Positions 18,318 through 29,090 are shown, counted from the stretch's first letter. The stretch: DNA of 64,000 nucleotides from Arthrobacter sp. EM1 (GCF_029964055.1 NZ_CP124836.1:248001-312000), one strand, 5' to 3'. Program-made: numbers and translations. The notes: generated by a model from the sequence alone, not told the origin.

Positions 18318-18674
18318 GTGAAGATTTACTCCGCAGACACTTGGACCATCGAGGAACTGCAGGCATTGGTAGCCGACGCCGGACGCCGCGCCGTGCTGAT
18401 TCCCGCCGCCGACACCAAAAGGGCCGTCCTTGAGTCGTTCGCGGCGACGCTGGACTTCCCGGCGGACTACGGAGTGAACCTGGACGCGCTCAACGACTCG
18501 CTGCACGAGTTCGCCGATGCCGTCGCCGACGACGCCCAGCGACCCGTCAGCTTCATTTGGGAAGTGCCGGCCGCCTTCCGCGCGGACCGATCCTTCGGAG
18601 TCATCTGTGAGATCCTGCAGGACGCCGAAAGCTACGCCGGAAAGAGCCTGGCCGTCATCGCCGTCTTCCGGTAA
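18318..18674 (+). CDS. Barstar-family ribonuclease inhibitor
   Basis: This 118-residue protein starts at GTG 18318, six bases after the RNase gene. KIYSADTWTIEELQ, LDFPADYGVNLDALNDSLHEF and ISFIWEVP-like segments match barstar. The helix with NLDALNDSLHE corresponds to the acidic barstar surface that plugs the RNase active site. It has no signal peptide, so it acts in the cytoplasm, protecting the producer from RNase that has not been exported. Tight coupling of the two genes supports a toxin-inhibitor pair. Confidence 0.9.
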   Translation: MKIYSADTWTIEELQALVADAGRRAVLIPAADTKRAVLESFAATLDFPADYGVNLDALNDSLHEFADAVADDAQRPVSFIWEVPAAFRADRSFGVICEILQDAESYAGKSLAVIAVFR

Positions 18675-18720
18675 CCGCCAAGGAACTGCGGCAGGAGGAC
18701 GGCGACGCCGCTCGCAGGGA

Positions 18721-21339
18721 TCAGGCGTTGACGATCAGGCCCAGTTCGGCCCTGGACGCCAGCGCCGAGTGCTTCGGGAGCACACGAACGGTGTAACCAA
18801 AGGACCCGGACCGGTCGATCACCAAGGTGCCGCTGAAGAGGTGACGGCCCCTGCCAAGATCTTCGACCGCCTTGAGTTCGGCCACCGTGACGTCGGCCAG
18901 CTCGTCGCTGTCCTCGGCCTTGCCGTAGGCCACCTCGACGGACACATCATCCGGTGTCAGCTCGTGCAGGGCCACGTAGGCGTTAACTTGGAGAATATCG
19001 CCGATCTGCGGGTCTTCCGAGACGCCCACCGAGTCAACGTGCTCTACCTGGATCTGCGGCCAGGCGGCCCGGACCCGGGAAACCCAGGCCGCAAGGGCCT
19101 TGGCCTCTGCGAAATTGTCTGCCACTGCCCGGCGGCCCGCAACGGCAGCCGGCCGGTACAGGACATTGACGTAGTCCCGGAGCATCCGGTCCGCGGAAAC
19201 AGCGGGGCCCAGATGGGACATCGTGTGTTTGATCATCGAGACCCAATGCGTGGGAACAGCCTGCGGGCCGGACACTGAGGGTCCTGCGGCCCCCGCACCG
19301 TCGGCCACCGTGAGTCCGTAGAAACGGGGTGCCACCTGCGTCTCCAGCAGCTCGTACAAGGCCGCCGCTTCGATGTCGTCGCGTTCCTCGGGGGACGCGT
19401 CATTGTTGGCGGTCGGAATCGCCCAGCCGTTCTCGCCGTCGTACATCTCGTCCCACCAACCGTCCAGGACGGAGAGGTTCAGCGAGCCGTTCAAGGCAGC
19501 CTTCATCCCGGAGGTGCCGCATGCCTCGAGCGGACGCAACGGGTTGTTCAGCCAGACGTCGCACCCCGGAAACAGGGTCCGGGCCATGGCGATGTCGTAG
19601 TTGGGCAGGAACGCGATCCGGTGCCGCACCGCCGGGTCGTCGGTGAACCGGACGAGGTCCTGGATCATCTTCTTTCCCGCGTCGTCGGCCGGGTGCGACT
19701 TGCCGGCAATGACCAGCTGGATCGGATGCGTTTTGTGCAGCAGCAGGGCCTTGAGCCGTTCGGGCTCGCGCAGCATCAGGGTGAGCCGCTTATAAGTGGG
19801 CACCCGCCGGGCGAAGCCGATGGTCAGAATGTCCGGGTCCAGCACGGAGTCCGTCCACGCCAGCTCGGCGTCGGCCGCCCCGCGCTTCTTCCAGGCCGCA
19901 CGCAGCCGCCGCCGGACATCCTCGACAAGGGACACCCGCATTTCGCGGCGAAGGGCCCAGACGTCCTCGTCACTGACGTTGTAGGCGAGGTCCCAGCGGC
20001 CCTGCGTTTCCGCGTCGGGGCCGAACTGTTCGCGTGCCAGTTCTGAGACCCTCGGGTCCACCCACGTGGGTACGTGCACACCATTGGTGACCGAGGTGAT
20101 GGGCACCTCGGAGTGGTCGAATCCGGGCCACAGGGCGGCGAACATCCCGCGGGACACCACGCCGTGCAGCTTGGCCACGCCGTTGGCACGCTGGGCCAGC
20201 CGCAGGCCCATGACGGCCATGTTGAACACGAACGGATTGCCGTCGCTGTAATCCTCGCGGCCGAGGTTCAGGATCTTGGCCATCGGTACGTCGGGAGCCA
20301 GCCCGGCTTCGAAGAAGTGCTGGATCTGCGAGATTTCGAAGCGGTCAATGCCAGCCGGGACCGGGGTGTGGGTGGTGAAGACCGTTGACGCGCGGCCGGC
20401 AGCGAGCGCCTCTTCCCAGCTAAGCGGTTGTTCCGCGGACATCATTTCCTGGATCCGCTCCACGCCCAGGAACCCGGCATGGCCCTCGTTGGTGTGGAAC
20501 ACCTCCGGTGCGGGGCTGCCGGAGAGCTTCTGGTAGGCGCGGAGCGCCTTGACCCCGCCCATGCCGAGCAGGAGTTCCTGCTGGAGGCGGTGGTCGCCGC
20601 CGCCGCCGTAGAGGCGGTCGGTGATGCCGCGGGCGGCGTCGTCGTTGCCCGGAACGTTGGAATCCAGCAGCAGCAGCGGGACACGTCCGACGTCGGCACG
20701 CCAGACATGTGCCAGCAGCCGGCGGCCGTCGGGGAGCGGGAGGGAAATCTGAAGCGGCTTGCCGTTGCCGTCCGTGGAGGCCTCCCGCAGCAGCGTCAAA
20801 GGCAGCCCGTCCGGATCCAGCACCGGATACGTTTCCTGCTGCCAAGCGTCGCGGGAAAGTGACTGCTTGAAATAGCCGGCCTGGTAGAGCAGGCCGACGC
20901 CGATCAACGGCACGCCAAGGTCCGAGGCCGCCTTCAGGTGGTCGCCGGCGAGGATGCCGAGGCCGCCGGAGTACTGCGGCAGCACTTCGGTGATGCCGAA
21001 TTCAGGGGAGAAGTAGGCGATGCACGCTGGCGCACCGTCGCCGAGGCTCTGGTACCAGCGGGGCTGCTCAAGGTACCGGTCGAGGTCTTCCGCCGCAGCA
21101 TGGACCCGGCGCACCACGTCCTGGTCAGCGGCGAGCCGCTGCAGCTCTTCCCTGCTGACCAGACCGAGGAAAGTCACCGGATCGTGCCCGCTCTCGGCCC
21201 AAATCTTGGAGTTCAAGCCCTCGAACAGCGCCCGCGTAGGGCGGTGCCAGGACCAGCGCAAGTTGGTTGCCAGCCGGGCCAGCGGGCGGATCGACTCGGG
21301 GAGTACGGTACGGACGGTAAATCTGCGGATTGCCTTCAC
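18721..21339 (-). CDS. glgP: Alpha-glucan (glycogen) phosphorylase, GlgP family
   Basis: This 872-residue enzyme releases glucose-1-phosphate from alpha-glucans with PLP. GTG 21339 is chosen because KAIRRFTVRTVLPESIRPLARLATNLRWSW is the normal N-terminus of the actinobacterial DUF3417-type phosphorylases; the longer reading is low-quality and reaches into the glgE leader. CIAYFSPEFGITEVLPQYSGGLGILAGDH is a strong family signature. VFTTHTPVPAGIDRF and the PLP-binding Lys613 in GTSGMKAALNGSLNLS are present. The C-terminal 120 residues form an extra beta domain. It is divergent from glgE by 143 bases, suggesting joint control. No strong ribosome site is visible. Confidence 0.92.
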   Translation of the reverse strand: MKAIRRFTVRTVLPESIRPLARLATNLRWSWHRPTRALFEGLNSKIWAESGHDPVTFLGLVSREELQRLAADQDVVRRVHAAAEDLDRYLEQPRWYQSLGDGAPACIAYFSPEFGITEVLPQYSGGLGILAGDHLKAASDLGVPLIGVGLLYQAGYFKQSLSRDAWQQETYPVLDPDGLPLTLLREASTDGNGKPLQISLPLPDGRRLLAHVWRADVGRVPLLLLDSNVPGNDDAARGITDRLYGGGGDHRLQQELLLGMGGVKALRAYQKLSGSPAPEVFHTNEGHAGFLGVERIQEMMSAEQPLSWEEALAAGRASTVFTTHTPVPAGIDRFEISQIQHFFEAGLAPDVPMAKILNLGREDYSDGNPFVFNMAVMGLRLAQRANGVAKLHGVVSRGMFAALWPGFDHSEVPITSVTNGVHVPTWVDPRVSELAREQFGPDAETQGRWDLAYNVSDEDVWALRREMRVSLVEDVRRRLRAAWKKRGAADAELAWTDSVLDPDILTIGFARRVPTYKRLTLMLREPERLKALLLHKTHPIQLVIAGKSHPADDAGKKMIQDLVRFTDDPAVRHRIAFLPNYDIAMARTLFPGCDVWLNNPLRPLEACGTSGMKAALNGSLNLSVLDGWWDEMYDGENGWAIPTANNDASPEERDDIEAAALYELLETQVAPRFYGLTVADGAGAAGPSVSGPQAVPTHWVSMIKHTMSHLGPAVSADRMLRDYVNVLYRPAAVAGRRAVADNFAEAKALAAWVSRVRAAWPQIQVEHVDSVGVSEDPQIGDILQVNAYVALHELTPDDVSVEVAYGKAEDSDELADVTVAELKAVEDLGRGRHLFSGTLVIDRSGSFGYTVRVLPKHSALASRAELGLIVNA

Positions 21340-21482
21340 CTGCGAAACACTAACGGACAAGTCGGAAGCCCGGAACCGGTTTAAGTTTCTTTTGCGTAAA
21401 TGACGGACAAGGTTCCGGAAAACCTCCCGAAAAAAGTGCGCTGCCTTAGCAATCTGGCCGATTTGTCGATAACGTCGACGCT

Positions 21483-23564
21483 GTGACGACAAATTCGCGA
21501 ACGAGTGCCGTGTCCAAGCAAAAGCCGAAGGCCCTGATCACGGAGGGCCTTCGCTTTGGCCGTTTTCCAATCACCGCCGTACAGCCGGTGGTCGACGGCG
21601 GGAACTTCCCTGCCAAAGCCATTGTGGGGGAAACCCTGGTGGTAGGTGCCACTGCCTTCCGCGAAGGCCACGACCAGCTCGGCGTCAGCGCCGTCCTGGT
21701 CGATCCCCGCGGGAAGGAGCGCCAGCGGGTGCGTCTCGCCCGCCCCCGCGGCCCCCGCGGCCAAGGAACCGACCGCTGGGAAGGTCTCCTGACCCCACCC
21801 TCCACCGGCGCCTGGTCCTTTGTGATCGAAGCCTGGCATGACCGCTACGGCACATGGCACCACAACGCCGAGGTCAAGGTGGAAGCCGGCATCGACGTGG
21901 AGCTTATGCTGGCCGAGGGCGCTGCGCTGCTCGCCGAAGCGTCCGAGGACTCGTCCCGCCCGTCCGCGGACCGGCGGACGTTCCGGATGGCCGTCGTCGG
22001 ACTTAACGACCCGAGCAAGACCGCCGAGGAACGCCTCGCCGCCGGGTTCAGCCCGGAGGTTTTCGCCGTCATCGAACGCCAGCCGATCCGTGAGCAGATC
22101 ACCGTCTCCCAGCGCTACCCCTTGCTGGTGGAGCGCGAACTTGCCGGCCGCGGCGCCTGGTACGAGTTTTTCCCCCGCTCAGAGGGTGCTGTCCGCAACC
22201 ACGAAACCGGTGAGTGGACCTCCGGGAACTTCCGCACCGCGGCGGCCCGACTCGACGCCGTTGCGGATATGGGCTTCGACGTCATCTACATGCCGCCCAT
22301 CCACCCGATCGGGGTCCAACACCGCAAGGGCCCGAACAACACGTTGCTGGCAGGACCCCATGATCCCGGGTCGCCCTGGGCCATCGGGGCCGCGGAGGGC
22401 GGCCACGACGCCATCCACCCCGAGCTGGGCACGTTTGCGGACTTCGACGCTTTTGTGGCCCGCGCCGGCGAACTGGGCCTGGAGGTGGCCTTGGACTTGG
22501 CGTTGCAGGCCGCACCGGACCACCCCTGGGTTGCCAGCAACCCGGAGTGGTTCACCACCCGCGTTGATGGCAGCATCGCCTACGCCGAGAACCCGCCGAA
22601 GAAGTACCAGGATATTTTTCCGCTGAACTTCGACAACGATCCGGCCGGGCTCTCCAACGAGATCCTGCGGATCGTTTTCCTCTGGATCAGCCACGGCGTC
22701 AAGATCTTCCGGGTCGATAACCCGCACACCAAACCGGTGTGGTTCTGGGAATGGCTGATCGGCAAGGTCAACAAGAAGCACCCGGACGTGGTGTTCCTCG
22801 CCGAAGCGTTCACCCGCCCTGCGATGATGCACGCGCTGGGGCGGGCCGGCTTCCAGCAGTCCTACTCGTACTTCACCTGGCGCAACACCAAGGAGGAGCT
22901 GGAGGAATACTTCCAGGAGGTCAGCCACGAATCCCCGGCCTACTTCCGGCCGAACTTCTTCGTCAACACCCCGGACATCCTGACCGAGTTCCTGCAGTAC
23001 GGCGGTCCGCCTGCCTTCAAGATCAGGGCTGCCCTGGCCGCTACCGCGAGCCCGATCTGGGGCGTTTACGCCGGATTCGAGCTCTACGAGCACGTGGCCC
23101 GGCCCGGCGCCGAGGAGTACATCGACAACGAGAAGTTCGAGTACAAGGCACGCGACTGGGATGCCATGGCGGACTCGGGCCGGACGCTGGCTCCCTACCT
23201 GAGCCGGCTCAATGAGATCCGCCGCGCCCACCCCGCCCTGGGCGACCTGCAGAATCTGACCGTGCACCAGAGCACCGACAACGCCACTGTTGTCTACTCG
23301 AAGCACAAGACGCTCCCCGACGGCAGTAAAGACACCCTGATCATCGTTGTCAACGTGGATCCGCACGGGATCCGGGAGAGTACCGTGACGCTGGATCTGG
23401 CGGCGCTGGAGCTCCATCCGGACGATCTGGCGCACACCGGCCGCTTTTTGGTCGACGATCTGGTGACCGGCGAGAGCTGGGAATGGGGCGAGTACAACTA
23501 TGTCCGGTTGGACGCCCATGTTGAACCCGCCCACATTCTCAGCATCCGGAGGTCAAACGCGTGA
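21483..23564 (+). CDS. glgE: Alpha-1,4-glucan:maltose-1-phosphate maltosyltransferase
   Basis: This 693-residue GH13_3 enzyme adds maltose from maltose-1-phosphate to alpha-1,4-glucan. An N-terminal helical and beta-sandwich part (about 1-200) includes the DUF3416 domain. Barrel motifs are VIYMPPIHPIG, VALDLALQAAPDHPW, IFRVDNPHTKP with nucleophile Asp412, and VVFLAEAFTRP with acid/base Glu441. The AFTRP and NPHTKP contexts separate GlgE from ordinary amylases. It starts at GTG 21483. The four-base GTGA overlap with treS shows translational coupling. GlgE is the committed step of the trehalose-to-glucan route known from mycobacteria and Streptomyces. Confidence 0.95.
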   Translation: MTTNSRTSAVSKQKPKALITEGLRFGRFPITAVQPVVDGGNFPAKAIVGETLVVGATAFREGHDQLGVSAVLVDPRGKERQRVRLARPRGPRGQGTDRWEGLLTPPSTGAWSFVIEAWHDRYGTWHHNAEVKVEAGIDVELMLAEGAALLAEASEDSSRPSADRRTFRMAVVGLNDPSKTAEERLAAGFSPEVFAVIERQPIREQITVSQRYPLLVERELAGRGAWYEFFPRSEGAVRNHETGEWTSGNFRTAAARLDAVADMGFDVIYMPPIHPIGVQHRKGPNNTLLAGPHDPGSPWAIGAAEGGHDAIHPELGTFADFDAFVARAGELGLEVALDLALQAAPDHPWVASNPEWFTTRVDGSIAYAENPPKKYQDIFPLNFDNDPAGLSNEILRIVFLWISHGVKIFRVDNPHTKPVWFWEWLIGKVNKKHPDVVFLAEAFTRPAMMHALGRAGFQQSYSYFTWRNTKEELEEYFQEVSHESPAYFRPNFFVNTPDILTEFLQYGGPPAFKIRAALAATASPIWGVYAGFELYEHVARPGAEEYIDNEKFEYKARDWDAMADSGRTLAPYLSRLNEIRRAHPALGDLQNLTVHQSTDNATVVYSKHKTLPDGSKDTLIIVVNVDPHGIRESTVTLDLAALELHPDDLAHTGRFLVDDLVTGESWEWGEYNYVRLDAHVEPAHILSIRRSNA

Positions 23565-25357
23565 GCTTCAGCCCAACGAACCCAGGCCAGCACTTCAGCC
23601 CGAAGGGGAACTTCGAACTGAATGCCCCCGGCCTCCAGCACGATCCGCACTGGTACCGCAAAGCAGTCTTCTACGAAGTGCTGGTCCGGGGCTTCGCCGA
23701 CGGGAACGGTGACGGTTCCGGCGACTTCCATGGTCTTATCGAGAAGCTGGACTACCTGCAGTGGCTCGGCGTCGACTGCCTGTGGTTGCCGCCCTTCTTC
23801 CAGTCCCCGCTCCGCGACGGCGGCTACGATATCTCGGACTACAACTCCGTGCTTGATGAATTCGGCACCATCAGCGACTTTAAGCGCCTTGTCGCGGAAG
23901 CCCATGCCCGCGGCGTGCGCGTGATCATCGACCTCCCGCTGAACCACACTTCCGACCAGCACCCGTGGTTCCAGGAATCGCGAAAGGATCCGGACGGTCC
24001 CTTCGGCGACTTCTATGTCTGGAGCGATACGGACGAGAAGTACGAAGACGCCCGCATCATCTTTGTGGACACCGAGGAATCGAACTGGACATTCGACCCG
24101 ATCCGACGGCAGTTCTTCTGGCACCGCTTCTTCAGCCACCAGCCGGACCTCAACTTCGAAAACCCCAAAGTCATCGACGCCCTGTTCGACGTTGTGCGGT
24201 TCTGGCTGGACCAGGGCATTGACGGCTTCCGCGCAGACGCCATCCCGTATCTCTTCGAAGAAGAGGGCACCAATTGCGAGAACCTGCCGCAGACCCACGA
24301 ATTCCTGCGCACCTTGCGCAAAATGGTCGATGAAAGCTACCCCGGCCGGGTGATCATCGCCGAGGCCAACCAGCCGCCGGCCGAAGTGGTCGAGTACTTC
24401 GGTACGGAAGAGGAACCGGAATGCCACATGGCGTTCCACTTCCCGATCATGCCGCGGCTGTACTACGCACTCCGGGACCAGAAGGCTGCCCCCATCATCG
24501 AGACGATGAAGGAAACCCCAAACATTCCCGAAGGCGCGCAGTGGGGCACCTTCCTGCGCAATCACGACGAGCTGACCCTGGAAATGGTCACCGCCGATGA
24601 ACGTGCCGCCATGCTCGGCTGGTACGCCCCTGACCCGCGGATGCGAGCCAACATTGGCATCCGGCGGCGGTTGGCACCGCTGCTGGACAATTCCCGCTCC
24701 GAGATCGAGCTCATCAACGCCCTGCTGCTGTCCCTGCCGGGAAGCCCGTTCCTGTATTACGGTGACGAGATCGGGATGGGCGACAACATCTGGCTCGAGG
24801 ACCGCGACGCCGTCCGCACGCCCATGCAATGGAACCCGGACCGCAACGCCGGTTTCTCCAGCGCGGACCCCGGGAAGCTGTACCTGCCGGTGATCCAGTC
24901 ACTGGTGTACAACTACAGCATGGCCAACGTCGAGGCCGAAGCTGCGCACTCCGGGTCGCTGCTGCGCTGGACGCGCCAGATCCTCAGCGTCCGGAAGAAC
25001 CACCCCGCATTCGGGCTGGGCACCTTTGAACATGTCGAAGCGGACCACGACGTCGTCCTCGCCTACCTGCGTGAGCTCCCGGAAGGCAACTCCGCAGGTG
25101 AGGACAGCGAAACCATCCTGTGCGCCTTTAACCTCTCCCAGCACCCGGTGGCCACCACGCTGCGGGTCCCCAGGTTCGCCGGCCGCGGCCTCCGGGACGT
25201 GTTTGGCGGCCAAGCGTTCCCGGCGATCTCCGAGGACGGAACCCTGACGCTCACCCTGGGCAGCCACGACTTCTTCTGGCTGCGGATCCGATCGGCGGCC
25301 TCCAACCCGGCGTCGCCGTACACCCAGGCCATGCCGATCCTGTCCATCGAGGGTTGA
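23561..25357 (+). CDS. treS: Trehalose synthase (maltose alpha-D-glucosyltransferase)
   Basis: This 598-residue GH13_16 enzyme interconverts trehalose and maltose. The sequence has [30 protein letters not shown] at the N-terminus, [16 protein letters not shown], nucleophile Asp226 in [22 protein letters not shown], acid/base Glu268 in IIAEANQPP and Asp336 in [11 protein letters not shown]. The [11 protein letters not shown] insert is specific to TreS. It starts at GTG 23561, overlapping the glgE stop, and the next gene begins one base after its stop. There is no fused maltokinase at its own C-terminus; that domain is instead joined to GlgB downstream. Confidence 0.95.
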   Translation: MSFSPTNPGQHFSPKGNFELNAPGLQHDPHWYRKAVFYEVLVRGFADGNGDGSGDFHGLIEKLDYLQWLGVDCLWLPPFFQSPLRDGGYDISDYNSVLDEFGTISDFKRLVAEAHARGVRVIIDLPLNHTSDQHPWFQESRKDPDGPFGDFYVWSDTDEKYEDARIIFVDTEESNWTFDPIRRQFFWHRFFSHQPDLNFENPKVIDALFDVVRFWLDQGIDGFRADAIPYLFEEEGTNCENLPQTHEFLRTLRKMVDESYPGRVIIAEANQPPAEVVEYFGTEEEPECHMAFHFPIMPRLYYALRDQKAAPIIETMKETPNIPEGAQWGTFLRNHDELTLEMVTADERAAMLGWYAPDPRMRANIGIRRRLAPLLDNSRSEIELINALLLSLPGSPFLYYGDEIGMGDNIWLEDRDAVRTPMQWNPDRNAGFSSADPGKLYLPVIQSLVYNYSMANVEAEAAHSGSLLRWTRQILSVRKNHPAFGLGTFEHVEADHDVVLAYLRELPEGNSAGEDSETILCAFNLSQHPVATTLRVPRFAGRGLRDVFGGQAFPAISEDGTLTLTLGSHDFFWLRIRSAASNPASPYTQAMPILSIEG

Positions 25358-25358
25358 G

Positions 25359-28300
25359 ATGACCCGGCCCACTTTTACGCCCGCACTGAGCGGACTGCTT
25401 GGCGACTGGCTTCCGCGCCAGCGCTGGTTCCCCGTGAAAAGCCCGGCTTTCAGCTTCGAACCCGCGGGGGGACTGAACCTCGCCGGTCCGGGCGACGGGA
25501 CCGGCGAGGCCGGACTCCAAGTGCTGATGCTGGCCGTGGACTATCAGACTCCGGACGGCTCCCGCACCGACGTCGTCCAGGTCCCGCTCAGTATCCGGAC
25601 TGCGCCGCTGGCCGGAGCCGAGGCAGCGCTGATCGGGCAGATTTCGGGCTCCGGCCTCGCCGACGGCGCTGCCGGTGCCAGCGTTGACCGGTGGGTTTAC
25701 GACGGCGTTCACGACCCGGCGTTCATTTCCGCCTGGCTGGAGCTAATGCGCGACCGCGGCACCACCGCGGCCGGGAACGCCACCGGCCACCTCGTGGACT
25801 CCGGTTACCGCCTGCCCAGGGCTAACGGCTTCGTCAAAGTGCTCTCCGGAGAGCAATCCAACACTTCCGTAGTCGTCGACGACGGCGAATCGGCCGCGAT
25901 CCTGAAGTTCTTCCGGGTGCTCTCCGAGGGCCAGAACCCGGAAGTGGAAATCGGCGCCGCCCTGACCGCAGGACGCGCCGCCGAAGTCCCGGCCACCCTC
26001 GGCTGGGTGAGCGGGGAATGGGCGCGGCCTTCCGGGCGGCCGGGAGCCGGGCCGGCGCTCGGCGAACTGGCCGTGGCACACGAGTTCCTTGCCGGCGGGC
26101 TCGATGCCTGGCGGCTTGCCGTCGACGCAGCGGCCGGCGGCCGGGACTTCAGCGCCGAGGCGCACGCGCTTGGCGCCGCCACCGCCGCGGTCCACCGGCG
26201 GTTGGCCGAGGCGCTCGGCGTCGCTGTCGAATCCGGGCCCGGACGCGACATAGCGCCAGGCGTCGCCGAGCGGGTGCGTCAATCCTGGGCGCAGGCCGGT
26301 CCCGCCGTCGGCCCCTACGATGATGCGCTGGACCGGCTGTTGGGGTTCCTCGAAGGCAGCAGCGCCGGGGCCCTGCAACGGATCCACGGCGATCTCCACC
26401 TGGGCCAGATCCTGCACGTTCCGGGCGATGGAAGCCGGGCACCGCGCTGGACCATCCTTGATTTCGAGGGTGAGCCGCTCCGGCCGATTTCCGAACGCAA
26501 TTTCCCGGACGTCCCGCTACGCGACGTTGTGGGCATGCTGCGCTCCTTCGATTACGCCGCCGGCGCGGCAGTCCGCGAGCACCCGGACGCCAACGTCCCG
26601 GGAGGCTGGGTCGACGACTGCGCCGAGGCTTTCCTGGCCGGCTACGCGGAAGTCATCCCGGGCGGCATCGACCGGGACTCGCCTCTTTTCGTGGCGCTTT
26701 GGCTCGACAAAGCCCTCTACGAAGTCATCTACGAACTACGTAACAGGCCGGACTGGCTCTCCATTCCGGTTCACGCATCACGTCGTCTCCTCGGCAGTAC
26801 AGGCTCCGGCGTCCCTGCCGAAGCCGCAGCGGAAGGTACCAACATGACAGGTTCAGCACGTATCGATCGTCCCGGAAGTCCACTGCCGGTGGACGCGGAC
26901 ACCCTGGCAAGGGTGGCCGCCGGCGAGCACCACGCGCCGCACTCGGTCCTCGGCGCGCACCTCGACGACCACGGACACGTCACCATCCGCACGGTCAAGC
27001 ATCTTGCCGAAGCCGTCTCCATTGTGACCCCGGCCGGCACCTTCCCGATGACGCACGAGTCGGGCGGAATCTGGGTTGCCGTGCTGGAGCCGCAGGAGCC
27101 CGGCCACGTGCCCGACTACCGGCTGGAAGTGACCTATCCGGGCCAGGCTCAGCAGCCGGCTGACGACCCCTACCGGTTTTTGCCCACGGTCGGCGAAATC
27201 GACCTGCACCTGATCGGTGAAGGACGGCACGAGCGCCTCTGGGACGTGCTCGGCGCGCATGTCCAGCACTACAAGTCCGTTCTCGGGGATGTCGACGGCG
27301 TGTCCTTCGCCGTGTGGGCGCCCAACGCCCAGGCGGTCCGGGTCAAGGGCGACTTCAATGGCTGGGACGGCCGGCAGCACTCGATGCGCTCGCTTGGCTC
27401 CTCCGGAGTCTGGGAAGTCTTTATCCCAGGCGTTGTAGCAGGGGCGTGCTACAAGTTCGAGATCCGAACCAAGCAAGGGTACTGGCTGGAGAAGGCGGAT
27501 CCGATGGCCTTCGGCACGGAGGTTCCGCCGCTGACGGCGTCGCGTGTGGTCGAGCCCTCCTACGCCTTCAAGGACGCGGAGTGGATGAAGGCCCGAGCCG
27601 GGCGGGATCCGCACAATTCGCCCATGAGTGTCTACGAGGTGCACCTCGGATCCTGGCGGGTTGGACTCGGCTACCGGGAGTTGGCCAAGGAACTCGTCGA
27701 ATACGTCAAGTGGCTCGGCTTCACCCATGTGGAGTTTATGCCGGTGGCAGAACACCCCTTCGGCGGATCCTGGGGCTACCAGGTCACGTCCTACTTTGCT
27801 CCGACGTCGCGGTTCGGCCATCCCGATGAATTCCGCCACCTCGTGGACGAACTGCACCAGGCCGGCATCGGCGTTCTGCTGGACTGGGTACCGGCGCACT
27901 TCCCCAAGGATGAATGGGCCCTGGCACGGTTCGACGGCGAGGCGCTGTACGAACATGCCGACCCGAACCTCGGCGAACACCCCGACTGGGGAACACTCAT
28001 TTTCGACTTCGGCCGCAGCGAAGTCCGCAACTTCCTGGTCGCGAACGCGCTTTATTGGCTCGATGAATTCCACATTGACGGCCTCCGCGTGGACGCCGTG
28101 GCCTCCATGCTCTACCTGGACTACTCCCGTGAGGAGGGGCAGTGGAAACCGAACCGGTTCGGCGGGCGGGAGAACCTTGAGGCAATGTCCTTCCTGCAGG
28201 AGGTCAACGCCACGGTCTACAAAACGCATCCCGGTGCCGTTATGATCGCCGAAGAATCCACCGCGTTCCCCGGCGTAACGGCGCCGACAAGCCAGGGCGG

Positions 28301-29057
28301 GCTGGGCTTCGGCATCAAATGGAACATGGGCTGGATGCACGACACGCTCAAGTACATGGCTGAGGATCCCTTCAACCGCCGGTGGCACCACGGCACCATC
28401 ACCTTTTCGCTGGTCTATGCGTACACGGAAAACTTCCTGCTGCCGATCAGCCATGACGAAGTGGTCCACGGCAAGGGTTCGATGCTGCGTAAGATGCCGG
28501 GGGATCGCTGGCAGCAGTTGGCGAACCTGCGTGCTTTCCTTGGCTACCAGTGGGCGCATCCGGGCAAGCAGCTGATCTTTATGGGAACGGAATTCGGCCA
28601 GGAAGCGGAATGGTCTGAACAGCACGGGTTGGACTGGTGGCTGGCTGAAAGTCCGGGGCATCAGGGTGTCCAGCGCCTGACCAAGGACCTTAACGAGCTC
28701 TACAGCTCGACGCCGGCGCTCTACGAACAGGACAACGACCCCGCCGGCTTCCAGTGGATCAACGGCGGGGATGCCAACCGCAACGTCCTGACCTTCCTTC
28801 GCCGCGACGCCGCGGGCAACCCAGTTGCCTGCGCGTTCAACTTCTCGGGCTCCCCGCATGAGGATTTCCAGCTCGGTGTCCCCATGGCGGGGGAGTGGCG
28901 CGAAGTGCTGAACACCGATGCCGACGCCTACGGCGGGTCCGGTGTGCTGAATGAAGGCACCCTCACTGCCACCGCGGTGGACATCGACGGCCAGCCGGCA
29001 GGCCTGACCGTGACGCTGCCTCCCCTGGGTGCCGCCTTCTTCAAGCCTGTGAGCTGA
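25359..29057 (+). CDS. glgB: Maltokinase-GlgB fusion (maltokinase plus 1,4-alpha-glucan branching enzyme)
   Basis: One uninterrupted 1232-residue frame carries two enzymes. Residues 1 to about 490 are an aminoglycoside-phosphotransferase-like maltokinase, with [29 protein letters not shown] kinase lobe and catalytic Asp345 in [12 protein letters not shown] followed by TILDFEGEP; it makes maltose-1-phosphate for GlgE. Residues about 496-1232 are a full GlgB: CBM48 region ([23 protein letters not shown]), nucleophile Asp912 in [16 protein letters not shown], acid/base Glu965 in [12 protein letters not shown] and Asp1033 in [13 protein letters not shown]. The parts meet in a short Ala-rich linker. 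An internal ATG with a ribosome site (26844) could also yield GlgB alone. It is the last gene of the glgE-treS run and is followed by a terminator. Confidence 0.93.
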   Translation: MTRPTFTPALSGLLGDWLPRQRWFPVKSPAFSFEPAGGLNLAGPGDGTGEAGLQVLMLAVDYQTPDGSRTDVVQVPLSIRTAPLAGAEAALIGQISGSGLADGAAGASVDRWVYDGVHDPAFISAWLELMRDRGTTAAGNATGHLVDSGYRLPRANGFVKVLSGEQSNTSVVVDDGESAAILKFFRVLSEGQNPEVEIGAALTAGRAAEVPATLGWVSGEWARPSGRPGAGPALGELAVAHEFLAGGLDAWRLAVDAAAGGRDFSAEAHALGAATAAVHRRLAEALGVAVESGPGRDIAPGVAERVRQSWAQAGPAVGPYDDALDRLLGFLEGSSAGALQRIHGDLHLGQILHVPGDGSRAPRWTILDFEGEPLRPISERNFPDVPLRDVVGMLRSFDYAAGAAVREHPDANVPGGWVDDCAEAFLAGYAEVIPGGIDRDSPLFVALWLDKALYEVIYELRNRPDWLSIPVHASRRLLGSTGSGVPAEAAAEGTNMTGSARIDRPGSPLPVDADTLARVAAGEHHAPHSVLGAHLDDHGHVTIRTVKHLAEAVSIVTPAGTFPMTHESGGIWVAVLEPQEPGHVPDYRLEVTYPGQAQQPADDPYRFLPTVGEIDLHLIGEGRHERLWDVLGAHVQHYKSVLGDVDGVSFAVWAPNAQAVRVKGDFNGWDGRQHSMRSLGSSGVWEVFIPGVVAGACYKFEIRTKQGYWLEKADPMAFGTEVPPLTASRVVEPSYAFKDAEWMKARAGRDPHNSPMSVYEVHLGSWRVGLGYRELAKELVEYVKWLGFTHVEFMPVAEHPFGGSWGYQVTSYFAPTSRFGHPDEFRHLVDELHQAGIGVLLDWVPAHFPKDEWALARFDGEALYEHADPNLGEHPDWGTLIFDFGRSEVRNFLVANALYWLDEFHIDGLRVDAVASMLYLDYSREEGQWKPNRFGGRENLEAMSFLQEVNATVYKTHPGAVMIAEESTAFPGVTAPTSQGGLGFGIKWNMGWMHDTLKYMAEDPFNRRWHHGTITFSLVYAYTENFLLPISHDEVVHGKGSMLRKMPGDRWQQLANLRAFLGYQWAHPGKQLIFMGTEFGQEAEWSEQHGLDWWLAESPGHQGVQRLTKDLNELYSSTPALYEQDNDPAGFQWINGGDANRNVLTFLRRDAAGNPVACAFNFSGSPHEDFQLGVPMAGEWREVLNTDADAYGGSGVLNEGTLTATAVDIDGQPAGLTVTLPPLGAAFFKPVS
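26831..26846 (+). promoter_or_regulatory. Possible internal ribosome site and ATG for free GlgB
   Basis: GGAAGG at 26831-26836 is seven bases before an in-frame ATG at 26844 inside the fusion. Initiation here would give a 737-residue GlgB, a normal length for that enzyme. The site lies exactly in the interdomain linker. Use of it is inferred. Confidence 0.5.
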
Positions 29058-29090
29058 CAGGCACGCCGGACACGCACTGGAGAAGCTTCG

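Noticed and set aside
21340..21492. Longer start for glgP
   Set aside because: It would add 51 Arg/Phe-rich residues unlike any phosphorylase N-terminus and would overlap the glgE start.
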